A stretch of DNA of 64,000 nucleotides, taken from Halictus rubicundus. Taxonomy: Eukaryota > Arthropoda > Insecta > Hymenoptera > Halictidae. Below, one piece after another: positions 20,836 through 31,544 of the stretch; within the stretch, counting starts at the first letter, position 1, and each line of letters begins with the position of its first letter. The notes beneath the pieces were generated by a model that ran no database searches, had not been told where the DNA came from, and saw only the letters and a program-made list of their open reading frames with translations. The stretch covers positions 3,229,116 to 3,293,115 of the forward strand of contig NC_135164.1 in the NCBI RefSeq assembly GCF_050948215.1. Direction: 5' to 3'. The position numbers and the translations under genes were made by a program.

Positions 20836-21660
20836 TTGAAGGATCTATTAAAAAATCCTCGGCCGTGGGCCACAGACTTCCAAAAATTGTGGAATAATCG
20901 CCCGGTAGTGTATATCTACCGGCAAACTTACAAACAGAATTGCATCTCCGTCGAAAGAAGCTGTAAAATCTCGCTTGCAGAACGAGAAAAGAGAAAGAGA
21001 GGAGCGCGCCGTTAAGGGTGAGACGTGCGCACTCATCGTTTCCCCACGTACGTTCGAGAAGTAATTGTTTGATTGACGAGAGAGCCGAGGGTCTCGGTCG
21101 AGCCCGAGGCAGAGCTCGAGCCCGGCCCGAGCCCGAGTCCGAGTCCGAGCCCGAGCCCGAGCAGCAGAAGCGTAACGAATCGGAAGCGAAACACGCGAGA
21201 GGTAACCAACACGACGCGACGGCCGCATCCTCCGACTTATCGCGCGGCTTTCTGGGATCGTACAAAATGCACTCGACCCAATTCAACGGTGAGACGAAGA
21301 AAGAGAAAATGGTGGCGCGACGACGGAGGAGAAAAACAGGGACAAAGAATGAGCCAGGACGGCCTCGGAGAGGGCGGGGGTGTAGGGGAGGAGGGCCGCG
21401 GCTTCCTACGCTCGGGAAAGGGAAAAGCAGTTTGCCAGGCAGCATCGAAGCCGGCCAAAAAGGCGTTGGGGAAGCCCGTCACGTTCCCAGCCGGCGTGAA
21501 AAGCATCCCTGTAAAGGAAAGGAAAACGAGGGAGAAGCCGGGCCCTCGTTAGCCGTTCTGTTATTATTTCGATCTGGGTCGATCGGTTCGATCGCCGCGA
21601 GAGCGACCGCCGGATCGACGTGCGACGCGGTCGATTTTTCACGAGAAAATGGGGAAAACA
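20836..21660. other. GC-rich island without supported gene
   Basis: Several overlapping frames of 80-218 codons are open on both strands simultaneously and are compositionally biased (Arg, Pro, Ser, Glu runs). This is expected from CpG-rich DNA. No domain is recognisable, so none is called. It may be the promoter island of a host gene. Confidence 0.45.
21085..21165. repeat. Degenerate GAGCCC hexanucleotide repeat
   Basis: Repeats of GAGCCC/GAGTCC, interrupted by GGCAGAGCTC. It generates the Glu-Pro and Ser-Pro runs in the overlapping spurious frames. Confidence 0.85.
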
Positions 21661-22123
21661 ATTTTTGCAATTAGATGAGCATTATATATGATATTTGGTA
21701 TATATTGATGGTAAAAGTTTATTTTTCCCAAAAATTGTCTTATATTTTTTATTGTTTTTGGAGTGGGCAATTCTCTAATAGCAGCTAAATGATCTTTAAT
21801 TGGTCTTACCGAATTATTCTGGATTACATGGCCCAGGTATTTTATCGAGTCAGAGGCAAATGTGCATTTTTTAAATTTTAATCTGAATCCTTCTTTTACT
21901 ATCGCTTCTAGTATTTTTTTAATGTGCTCTATATGTGTTTCGAAGGATGGTGAATGTATTAGTATATCATCTATATAATTCACGGAGAATTCTGTAAGTC
22001 TGTTTTGATCGATGTTTTTAATCCGAATGGTAAGCATGTCCATTGAAAATGTCCATTCTGTGTAACAAATGCAGTTTTTCTTCTATCTTCAATGCGTAAC
22101 GGAATCGACTCATCTATAAGTGT
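21660..22123 (-). pseudogene. Ty3/gypsy reverse transcriptase fragment
   Basis: On the minus strand a first piece (22015-22123) reads KTAFVTQNGHFQWTCLPFGLK, the conserved gypsy RT block before the active site. After a break and loss of the residues that normally follow PFGL, a second frame (to about 21660) carries the active-site motif YIDDILIHS, then FKKCTFASDSIKYLGHVI and an RQFLGKINFYHQYIPN block at the start of the RNase H linker. The YIDD motif is the usual reverse transcriptase catalytic signature. The element has no visible LTR, gag, protease or integrase and ends abruptly at the GC-rich island. It is dead debris from the pol gene. Confidence 0.88.
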
Positions 22124-23309
22124 CTTCTACTTGCAACTATTTAGTTTTCCCTAAACAATTTGACCAGGCAATTTGACCTTTCTGAAAAAATTGAATAATT
22201 GGGAGTTCGTCACGTTTCGATTATAATTTTTCGTGATTGGAAGAATATTTTCCTTTTTGACTTGTTTGGAAAATTTGTAAGCAATATTGACTTTTGACGG
22301 ATTTTTCAGAATTATCGATCACTGTGCAGCGCGGCATTAACCGTGCGATTGTTCGACGGACAATCAGACTACGAACCGGCCAGCGCGCCTAATTGCCAAG
22401 GAAATTGTATTTCCAACAAATATTGATATTCGAGAACCATTACGGTCTACCAGAGGGCATTATAGATCGTTTAACGACACCTCAGGTGTCGGAAAATTTT
22501 GTACATCTATGTACTTGGAGTCGCGTGATAATCGACGATTTTAACTAATTGGAACACGATTATTCGATTCCAGTTCTACGTATAAAACAATGCAAGTAAC
22601 GAAGGTGTGTAATATAGTTTTACCGTGTTTAACGCAACGAAGATTGATAACATTAAGCTCGCACTGTTATTTTCAACTTTCACGTAATTAAAAATTTCTT
22701 TCGTTGATTAATTGTATTTCAGACGAAAGTTTAAAACGCGTTTCCGCATTACGTGAAAGAGTGTCGCGTAAAATGACATTTCCCGCGTGTTGCCGTGATT
22801 AAACTGCGTGATCAGATTAAGTGTACTGCCCAAACCGACGCACAATCATCGACCCCTGTACCGCTGAACATACTCCATCGTCTCAAGCGAATTAATATTT
22901 AATAGGATAGTGAGAGTCGATAATTCTCTAATGAACGAAATACGATCCTCTCCGGCAGGGTTGTGATAGGGTATTGTTTATTAACAGTAATTATTCCTTG
23001 ATCGTCGGGCTCCAATTATGAACTCTGCGATTCGAGAATTTAGATTGGATTATTTTCTACTAATGGTCTGATTTATGTTAAATTTAATAAACAAACATCT
23101 TACGCATTATTAATTTGTACTTGTCTAATGCCTAATAATTCAAACTGTATTCCTCGCAGAACCATTTCTAATAAATACCTTTTTTGGTAAATCTTTTAAA
23201 TTCTCATTTTGTACATTTTTGGTAAATATTTTAAAAACTTTATTATTAACATTCCTTCAATAATATTATTTTGGTAACTTCGGGTCGGAACCGAAGCACG
23301 GCCCGTTTC

Positions 23310-23340
23310 GAGGTTGTACAACATTTTTGGGGCACCCTGT
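23310..23340 (-). repeat. Solitary mariner-like end (TACAGGGTGCCCC)
   Basis: The complement reads TACAGGGTGCCCCAAAAATG, the same type of end as the one at 26140-26297. No opposite end was found, so this is a fragment. Confidence 0.45.
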
Positions 23341-25004
23341 ACGCAGTAAGTGGAATAGGTCGGTGATGGATCAGACGCGTCAGACGATTTTCAAACTCGA
23401 TTTTCTCGGAAACGAGGCATCAAACGAAAAAATGTTATTCCTTTTTTTCGACGTATTTTTTCATGTATAATCAACCCCTGCCCGATTGTACTCGCCCGAT
23501 TCATTCGAATAGCCACAATTTCATGAATAGTATCATACGTCTCGGCATAAATACAGTGAGGTGTACATCGTCGATCAATGGGGACGAGACACTTCGCAGG
23601 ATTTATTTAACTGGGTATCTCCAGTCGGAGGAAATTGATAATGCGATTACGAGCTTTACACACTTTGCATGGGCGACGTTCAATACTGCTTTAGCCGAGT
23701 ATAAATCAGTTGTCGTTGCCGACGTGTTACGAAGAACGGGGGAATATCACCACGTGGCAATGGGGCAGCTGTATCCGGGCGAACTCTCTGCTGCCACCAA
23801 GTAATCAGGTTTATCTCGTGGTTGCACACAGAGGCAGGTGATAGTTGGTGTCCGCTGGCACGTTGTGACGCTTACGATGGACAGTCGGTTGCCAAGCATA
23901 ATGACACCGTCGCCCATCCGCTATTGATATGCGCAACCCCGGCCCTCAAGTTTCGTCGTCGCGGCGACGCGACGGCTGCTCGTTTCCCATTCATTTTCCA
24001 ATCATAACGTGGCTGGCTTTCGCGCAAAAAACTATCGGTAAATTTTCAGTAACGTCAACGACACACGCTGTCGTTCACAAGTACACATGGAAAGTTAACG
24101 CGTTCGCTACCAGCTTTATTCACCGATTTAGAAATATTGAAGTTGATTAGAATATCTATTCTTCTATATTCATAGTGTTCGCATAGGCTGCTATTGTAAT
24201 TTTTATCGATGACCCACTTGCTTGCGCGGAATTGACACCTTCTTTTTATACTGATGTGTTACGTATATTTTAAGTATGCTTTATACATTTTTCAGTAGTG
24301 GGATTGTATTACACTTTAATAGAATTCTGATGTTCGTTAAAAGACTCTCATAATTTATGTGATCTACTAATTGATTTCGGTTGAATCGTGAAGAATCTCG
24401 GTGCCACGGCTAAATAAAATTACCATGTATATCGCGAACAATATATATGTTCGTATCGATTGAAAAATTTAATAATCCAAGGCGGTGTCGGAAATTTTTG
24501 CTCTTTTTATTGTCGACTTTGCACGTTTTAAAAATCCATCGAAAAAAACAGCTCAATCTGAATCGCGGCGATTGTTTAAACGCTTAAAAGTGAGAGCTCG
24601 GTACACAAAGGATTCGATTTAATCAATTTTTCGATAAACTCTTTGTTGGTTTTAGGAAGCAGGTATACTCGTGAATAAAATGCAAATACTTTATTTTATC
24701 CGTGTTCTCCCGTGTGCTGCCGGATTCGAACTGAGAGTGAATCGTTATAAAAAAAAAAACAAACGCGTTGCGCCGAGATGCTTCTGTTCAAAAACGCCTA
24801 GGACATCTCTATAGGCATCTGACGCAGAAACAAATGAACGACGTGCCCGTCACGTCGGCTAACATTCATTATTGATTTTTGTATATGGATATATATCTGT
24901 ATATCTATACTCTTCACGCAAAACGTGCCGTTACCATAAACGATTAGACCCATTTGTCGCGACTGTTTGGCACTATTTTGTTATTTAAAATGCCGCTGAT
25001 TAAA

Positions 25005-25020
25005 CGCGCGCGCGCGCGCG
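25005..25020. repeat. (CG)n run, possible Z-DNA
   Basis: Eight consecutive CG dinucleotides followed by GGCGGGGCG. An alternating purine-pyrimidine run of this sort can adopt the Z form. Confidence 0.9.
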
Positions 25021-26139
25021 GGCGGGGCGCTTGACCGAGGCATTCCGGTTTTCCACGTTTAATGTTTAGAGTTCGCATGAATAATGAACCGCCTCCTGGG
25101 ATTATTCATATCCCGTTTAAAAGCCCTCCGATATTCCAACATGGAAGCCGTGCGGGTCACAAGAAGCGCAAGTATATAGGCACTCGATTAGGGCAAAAAA
25201 CTCTTCGGATCGATCGTGCTTACTTGCGCGAGCGTATCGTCACATTCTGCTCCCAATCTTCGAGTGGTCACGTGGAACTGATATGTATACATTTGCATTC
25301 ATTCCGGGTTAATCAAGGACCGATCCAGGCACAAAGACTCAAAGCGACTGAATGCTGATCAAGAACACTCTATAAAGATGAACGGATCGGTGTACCAAAT
25401 AACAATGTCTTTTCCTTTTTTTTTTTTTTAGAAGATGAAAACTGAATTTCCTCACGGTGTGCACACGGTTCATTTGCGCAGATTATTAACTTTTTCGACA
25501 GACCAGTTTACAAACTGAGAAATGTCCTGTTTTACTGCACAAACGAAGATTAAAATTAGGCCACTTTCCCCTACGTTCCTGAAAGACCATTTTCTGCTCG
25601 TAGACGTCACAAAAAATAATTTCTCTTTGCAGTGCGAACAATTGAAGAAAGTCAGCTGTGAGCGCAAAAATAAAGTTATAGTGTCAGTTGAATGATATGA
25701 AAGATTGTTAACATCCAGAAAGAACATCCATACAGGAAATTTTTATTTTATGCTGGGAGAGGTTTTTAAAGAAATGTTCTGTGGAGTACGCTGCGTGTAA
25801 TGTTGATTATATTAACGAGTCTGATACAGTTGCACACGATAATAGCTGCAAATTAGATGGAGAAGTTACGCTTGTGCAAGGAGTAGAGTGCATTTTTTAG
25901 GGTATTATTCACAAGGTTACTTTGGGCTCTTCGAGACACTATAATACTACGCTATCCAAGATGAGCTTTGGAGCTTAGAGACCTACTCCCACTCTATCAG
26001 CATTAACTTCCCTATTCTGTCTTCCTTATTTCTACTGCTTTGTCTCTGTAGAACGTACTGTGAAAGATAATACTGTCGCAAATAGCCCTCGCACTAACGT
26101 CGCTAACTAGTTCCCTTAAATTTAGTTACACAGTTTTAA

Positions 26140-26297
26140 ATGATAAAGAGATCCTTCGCACACAAAAATGAATATCCCTGGCTAGGTTTTGTATCTCTGG
26201 TTAAACGTAAAAGTTTATTGAACGGAGGGACAATTTCATAGAAAATTGTAAACACTGTGTGATTGATTGACAACATTTTCGGGACACCCTGTACATG
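26140..26297 (-). repeat. Solitary mariner-like end (TACAGGGTGTCCC)
   Basis: The complement of 26278-26296 reads TGTACAGGGTGTCCCGAAA. Similar ends occur at 23310 and, eroded, near 13150. I found no matching second end, so this is a truncated MITE. Confidence 0.5.
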
Positions 26298-26995
26298 TAG
26301 AACGCGAAGCCGATAAAAATTAATATTTGCACAATCTCCGCATGTTAACAGCAATAAAATCTCTTCGTTGCTTCACATTTCTGCTTAATTTGTTCCTTGC
26401 TTTTATAATACATTTTTATATTACCCTCATATTTTAATGTTCACGTTCCACGTAGCTCGGTAATGAATTTATAATAATTAAACTGATTATTTTTATAGAA
26501 ACCTGAATATTTTAACGTTGCGTGGAGGAACGATAATTAAGCAAATGTATTAACCGGTACGTTAAGCGCGCCGGAAAGATAAAATCGTAGGGCTTTATAA
26601 AATACAATTTGCAGGTACTCTCGTATGTCCGTTGTAATAACATGTTTTACCAACAACCATAGATTACAAGCTGTTACAAAATGAATTAAAAATATCACTT
26701 AATCTTGGTTGAAACGTTTCATCGAAATGAAATCTACAGTTAAATGATGGCTGCTTTCTTTTCAACGCAAAAAATGCCAGAGCAATGTGATTCATTTTTA
26801 ATTACTTGCATAAACCCCAAAAGTGTGTTTGTCCAGATATAACGCGACCTAATATTTCAGAAACCTGAAATGAGTGGTTCTACCTGGTGTTAAATTCTTC
26901 TATTTAAAAATATATAAAATTGGGCTCTGCTAACACTAAAAATATAATACTGATTTAACTGATTAAGTGGTTGCAAGGAAAAACGCTTAAAATCC

Positions 26996-27598
26996 TAAAC
27001 ACTAAACCTGCCTGCATGTATACCTAATCCTACCATGAGCGGTCAAATGACCGGTTCAAAAAAAAATATGTATCTTAACCCCTTAACGCACAGTTTTTTT
27101 TTCAAAAAACCGGCCAAAAAAAATCAATTTTTGATATACTGCGCTTTTGTTCCATGGAAAAAGGCTATATTTTATTCTTGAATAAATAAGTGATATAGCT
27201 TGCAATCCCATGTCAATGATAAATATCAATAAAACGATTTTTTTTCTTTGCTTTCACATTGTTATTTTCAATTCTCGATTATATTCGAGTGTGAAAAATT
27301 ATAGCAGCATAAAGTACAACGCCGCTCGAATTACCTCGAGTGTGCACAGTTTGGCCTGTTTAGCGCGCTCGAATTAACTCGAGCGTACAAGTTAAGGGGT
27401 TACAATAGAAAGACATGCTATAAAATTTGTTCGTAAAGTAAGCAATAAAGAAAGTTGTGAATATTGAAAAATGGATTGTACGTACATTATAGGAAAAGTC
27501 AATAAGTTACATGGCGATACAGTAGAGTGGTACACAAGAAATTCTAAACGAAATTTCAAAAACGGTCATTTGACCGCGCATGGTAGGTTTCGTGTTAA
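26996..27598. mobile_element. TTAA MITE related to piggyBac element E, interrupted by a nested MITE
   Basis: The left end resembles ACACTAAACCTGCCTGCATG and the right end is GGTAGGTTTCGTGTTAA, with TTAA at 27595-27598 and a decayed TAAA at 26996-26999. Both sides carry the palindrome-like GGTCAAATGACC block. The right 150 bp aligns with the right end of the element at 50593-51890 (shared GTGAATATTGAAAAATG, AGGAAAAGTC and AGAAATTCTAA). It is therefore a deleted, older relative of that element. It is split by the insertion at 27075-27403. Confidence 0.8.
27075..27403. mobile_element. Nested TTAA MITE (family F) with triple CTCGA palindromes
   Basis: The ends are TTAACCCCTTAACGCACAG and a complement reading GTAACCCCTTAACTTGTAC, with TTAA on the left and a mutated TTAC on the right. 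The right half holds three 16-bp palindromes of form CTCGANTTANNTCGAG at 27274-27289, 27325-27340 and 27368-27383. These may be binding sites for its transposase. It sits wholly inside the element at 26996-27598, so it inserted later. Confidence 0.72.
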
Positions 27599-28516
27599 TA
27601 CTAATTTTTCTTATTGGCACCGTTCCCTCGTTTCCCTTCGCTTCCTCGAATCGGAGAAAGTGCCTTTACCCGGGAGAATAAGGGACTGTTTGAAGGGAAA
27701 ACACGCACGCGTTCTCGACGGCTGTCGGGGTCCATGGAACGGAGGCAGAGGAACCCGAGGACGGTCAAATAAACGCGACATGATTACTCAAGTAGTAAGG
27801 GACGATTACAAGGCCGGCGACGACGGGAAGGGGACGTTTAAAGCCCACCGTCGATAAATCTCCATTACTCTCTGTACACTGTATCCCAGAAACAGTAAGT
27901 CAATATTCCTTTCATATCGTTAATGCGAATATGACGGGTTTATATACGGGCCGCGCTTATTCATCGAGGATTTCGCTCTTCCACCCTCTGCACCCTCCAC
28001 CCTCTCTTCCCCTTCCCCCGGCCACCGCTCGATTATTTCTTATTTTCCTTGCGCAGCGCAGAGAAGGCAACACCATTCATTAGTCCACCCCCGCTTCCAC
28101 GTTTTAATAATATTCCGCGTTCCCTTTGTTCATCTATCAATTTCCACGGGGGTGGCGGCGACGACTATCTTTATTTTTCCTGCCGGAGCCCTATCTCCCG
28201 CCACGTCGTGCTAAATCTATGACACGATCCGACTTTTTTTTTCACGAGGAGAACAATAACATAGCGTGTGCTCGTCCTGGCTCTTCCTTCCACTCGACTG
28301 GAATATCATTCAAGATGTTCCCTCGACCATAAGCGACTCCCCTATCCTCCATATCGGTTCTGCAGGGTACGGTCAATCACAAAAGTCTACGCACACTCGA
28401 TACCCGGTATGTAGCAGCTAGCCTGAGCACCTTAAATACAATAATGGTATACTGTAAACCGTGTTTCTCTGTGATGAAAAATAAAGCTCTATTCAAAGCC
28501 GTGTTCTACTAGCAAA
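27599..28516. other. Gene-free stretch, CT-rich in part
   Basis: No supported gene. A pyrimidine-rich run (CCCTCCACCCTCTCTTCCCC) is near 27990. Around 28376-28400, GTCAATCACAAAAGTCTACG looks like a solitary Tc1-type end, comparable to one near 35222. Confidence 0.45.
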
Positions 28517-28660
28517 TACAATGATTTCTCTGTATATGTCGCCAAGGCCTAGATGATAAACGTCGCGGAATTATCCCCACTACCGCGGGGATATACTCCT
28601 GGACGGAACATGTCGCTGGTAAGACCCGTGTTGATGACATATATCGAGAATTCACCCGTA
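28517..28660 (+). mobile_element. MITE family H, copy 3
   Basis: Starts TACAATGATTTCTCTGTATA, contains GTCGCCAAGGCCTAG and the CCCCACTACCGCGGGG palindrome, and ends GACATATATCGAGAATTCAC. Closely matches the copy at 31400. No coding content. Confidence 0.8.
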
Positions 28661-29336
28661 AAAATAATACTCGCCGTTTCCATTAGCTCTTTTAATTCAT
28701 AAGCTCTTAGCGTTTTAATATAGCAATCGGCTGCGTTCGCCTAGGTTGACTTTACGTTACGAGGCAGAATTGCGCCAGCCAGCCAGCCGAGTAGAAACGA
28801 GTACAGTGTATTTTGACTAGCTCTGTCCAAGTGTTTCGCGAGCCGTGAAGTTAATAGTTTATTTTTCGTCTGATTTGACTTCGCCTTCTCCTTTCCAAGG
28901 ACTTCCGTATAGAACTGGAACTGCACAAAGTGTTGGTCGGAGACAGAAAGTTGGCGAACTTAGCTTCCTAATTTCAGCAACGCCCAGCCTGAGTTCGCCA
29001 CGTTTGGGGTCGAGGTATGCGGTACCGGAGTGATCCACAAATTTCATGTTTTAACTAGAGTTTGGAACTCCGCTGACAATGAATGCAACTAATGAACTAA
29101 ACTGCGAGACGTGTCCTGAATAATCTCAGCCTGAAAAATGGTCAAGCGTTCATAATTGAACCCCTCGACGAGCGACCATTTCTTTCACAGCTTCGATAAT
29201 TATAGCTCCTTTGTCCTCAATCATTTCGCAAAAGACAAAGAAAATTTATATTTATTGTACGGCGACGTTTACCGAGGCGACTAAAAATCCCAGCGAATTT
29301 TAGTTCGACGCCGATCATTTTTCTAATAAATCATAT
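28661..29336. other. Gene-free stretch
   Basis: Nothing recognisable. Two overlapping short frames on opposite strands near 28850-29045 are compositional. Confidence 0.4.
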
Positions 29337-29563
29337 TTAACACTAGGTTTACGAAGCACTAGAAGTGAGTATTTCACATTACCTTATAAAAATAAGAAGA
29401 AGGTGTCCATTCAAGTTTTTAGCCATTTTTTAAATAATATATACCCAAAGAAATAAATTTGTTGAATAATTCCACGTAGATGGATCTTCACAAGCTCAAT
29501 ATAATCGTAAATTAAAAATATTGGAACCCGTCATTTTGACGGGTCCCGTAAACCTAGTGTTAA
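29337..29563. mobile_element. TTAA MITE family A, copy 3
   Basis: TTAA at 29337-29340 and 29560-29563. Begins TTAACACTAGGTTTACGAAG and ends GTAAACCTAGTGTTAA, with the CCCGTCATTTTGACGGG palindrome near the right end. Confidence 0.92.
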
Positions 29564-30264
29564 AATAGCAAAACTGATTGTCAGATTTGAGTAATTATTC
29601 TGATAATATATGTACTGTGCGTGCCGCGCAAGAAGTCCCGTGACAGGAATGCGGGGCTGATTGGTCAGAGTGGGCCACGCCTCTAGCTGCTGTATTGGCT
29701 GAATCGGTCGTGCACACAATATAGCGTGTGACGTCAAAGCCTAAGCATTGGCCTACTGGCGCGTCAACGGTGGGGATAGGTGGAGCGAGCGAGTGACCTC
29801 TTCGCCCTTGTGCCGTCCCGCGAGACTTTTTGCCAGGCACGGAGAGTACATCGACGGCTGTAATTGTGAAATAAAACATCTGGAGCATCGTTTTGATGAA
29901 GACCCAGCGCCGAGAGAGCTTTACGATGTTTTCCCGGGGATTTTCCGGGACTTGGGTCGCAAACGCTTGAAAGGGGGAGTGACGAGGCAGCAACCTTCAG
30001 TCGAAGAAACGAGCTTGCAAAACATCGCCGCCGCTGATTGTACAATAAAAGTTTGAACGGTATCTGCACCCGCCTTTTTCATTTGCCTTTCAAAACCCCT
30101 TCGTCCGATTATTCCGCCGGACCCTGTATCAGCCCCTTCTTTCTTCTGCGCTGAGTTACGGCGGAGCCGGCAAACTTCTTGTCCCACCCTTCTCGCAAAG
30201 TAAACCTCAATCAAACACGCCGCGAGTGCCGTCCCTCGTGCGAAACGTTTCGCGTGGGTGAGTT

Positions 30265-30298
30265 AGGGGGATGGGGTGGGTCGGGGATGGGGGGGGAG
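30265..30298 (+). repeat. G-rich tract with G-quadruplex potential
   Basis: Successive runs of 5, 4, 3, 4 and at least 8 G separated by 1-3 nt (GGGGGATGGGGTGGGTCGGGG and beyond) satisfy the usual four-run pattern on the plus strand. Confidence 0.8.
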
Positions 30299-31227
30299 AG
30301 AGGTCAGATAAACGTCCCGGCGAACAATGGCCGTCGTAAATCATGTCCCACCGAATATATTGATGCACTCGATGCTGCTGGATGAGAAAGTGGATGAAAG
30401 TGGATCAGCCGCGAGCTTTTCAGAAACATCCCCTCCCCCGCTCTTGATTCACGGTTCGCTTTTCAGTCCCTCTACTTATCCGTGTCTGTTCTGTCCCCGG
30501 GTCGGACTCGATTAATCCTCTCCCATTCCCTCCTCTTGCTCCTCCTCTCATATCCACCTATCCTAGCCTCCCCTCCCCCCGTCCTCACTCCCACCACCAC
30601 ATTCCTCTGTCAGATTCGTTTTTGAAAGCACACGTCACTCTGACCCGGAACGCCAAGAGTTTCGACGGTGCGTTAATTACTCCCTCAGTTATCGGCGAAA
30701 CTGAGGGGCGAGCGGAAGAGGGCGGAGCTCCCGAATCGCCTAAACGAAACCACGGAGCGTAGTGGAGAACGCGGTCGAAAGTAACAGGGGTGATAGTGGT
30801 GTCGCGTTAAATTTAAATGTACAACCCCCGATATTCCCGAATAGGTGTCCCGTTTTTAGTATATATTATTTATACACGCGACACGCATGTTTTAAGCTGT
30901 CACGTGGCTTTCCGAGGGCGAGGCGCCGATGAAATCGAAATCTGATCTAATCGAGGGGAAAGTCCTCGCGAGACTGTGATAGGGACCGCGGGCCAATGAT
31001 GAACAATTAATATCCGTCGGGTTTGATCGCTCGCGGGGTGTATACCTATAGCGAAGCGGCTGGATCCGCGTGCAAACACGACCGCAAACACTCGAGACCT
31101 GCATAAATAAGCATGATTCGTGACCGGCTGTAAATTCGTATCTTAACCAGGCCGGATACCGTTGCACCACGGTAATTGCGAATTTCGTCGAACCGTCTCA
31201 ACTAGGCCAGCAATTTCTTTCCCTCCG

Positions 31228-31264
31228 CTTCTTTTTTTCTTCTTCTTCTTCTTCTTTTTTTTTT
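31228..31264. repeat. (TTC)n / poly-pyrimidine tract
   Basis: About five TTC units flanked by T-runs. A pure pyrimidine strand. Confidence 0.9.
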
Positions 31265-31399
31265 CATTTGCTTCACGCTCGCTGAATATTGGGTCGTCAC
31301 ATGCATTCGCGACGATTCTCGCAGCGACGTCCGTGCAGCCCGGCCTGCGCAATCGAACGAAAAATGAGTTTACGTGCGAAAGTAATTCGGCAACCTGAT

Positions 31400-31544
31400 G
31401 CGATGTCTCTATATATGTCGCCGAGGCCTGGTTTATAAACGTCGCGGAACTGTCCCCACTACGCCGAGTAAACATAACACGGCTCGGGTGTCTCTCCTGG
31501 ACGATACAAGACCCGTCGTGTTGACATATATCGAGAATTCACTG
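31400..31544 (+). mobile_element. MITE family H, copy 4
   Basis: Starts CGATGTCTCTATATATGTCG, then CCGAGGCCTGG, and ends TTGACATATATCGAGAATTC ACTG. Compared with copy 3 it has an extra block containing AACACGGCTCGGGTGTC, which is also present in copy 5. Confidence 0.8.

Larger units (their letters stand above)
22124..26139. other. Gene-free stretch
   Basis: Four kilobases with no supported gene. The tail end of a MITE-like repeat appears at about 23310-23340 and a CG run at 25005-25020. The longest frame (23463-23804, 113 codons) shows no motif. Confidence 0.4.
29564..31399. other. Gene-free GC-rich stretch
   Basis: CpG-rich from about 29690 to 30780 with many short overlapping frames on both strands and no recognisable domain. 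It holds the G-rich tract at 30265-30298 and the TTC run near 31228. Confidence 0.4.

Noticed and set aside
21018..21674. 218-codon frames on both strands
   Set aside because: Overlapping long frames on opposite strands arise from GC-rich repeats (GAGCCC units). No protein motif.
22320..22326. CACTGTG with an A-rich stretch nearby (complement CACAGTG..GAAAAATCC)
   Set aside because: Suggestive of a Transib end, but no partner terminus or 5-bp duplication was found.
23463..23804. 113-codon plus-strand frame
   Set aside because: No motif. It follows a decayed MITE end and may be repeat-derived.
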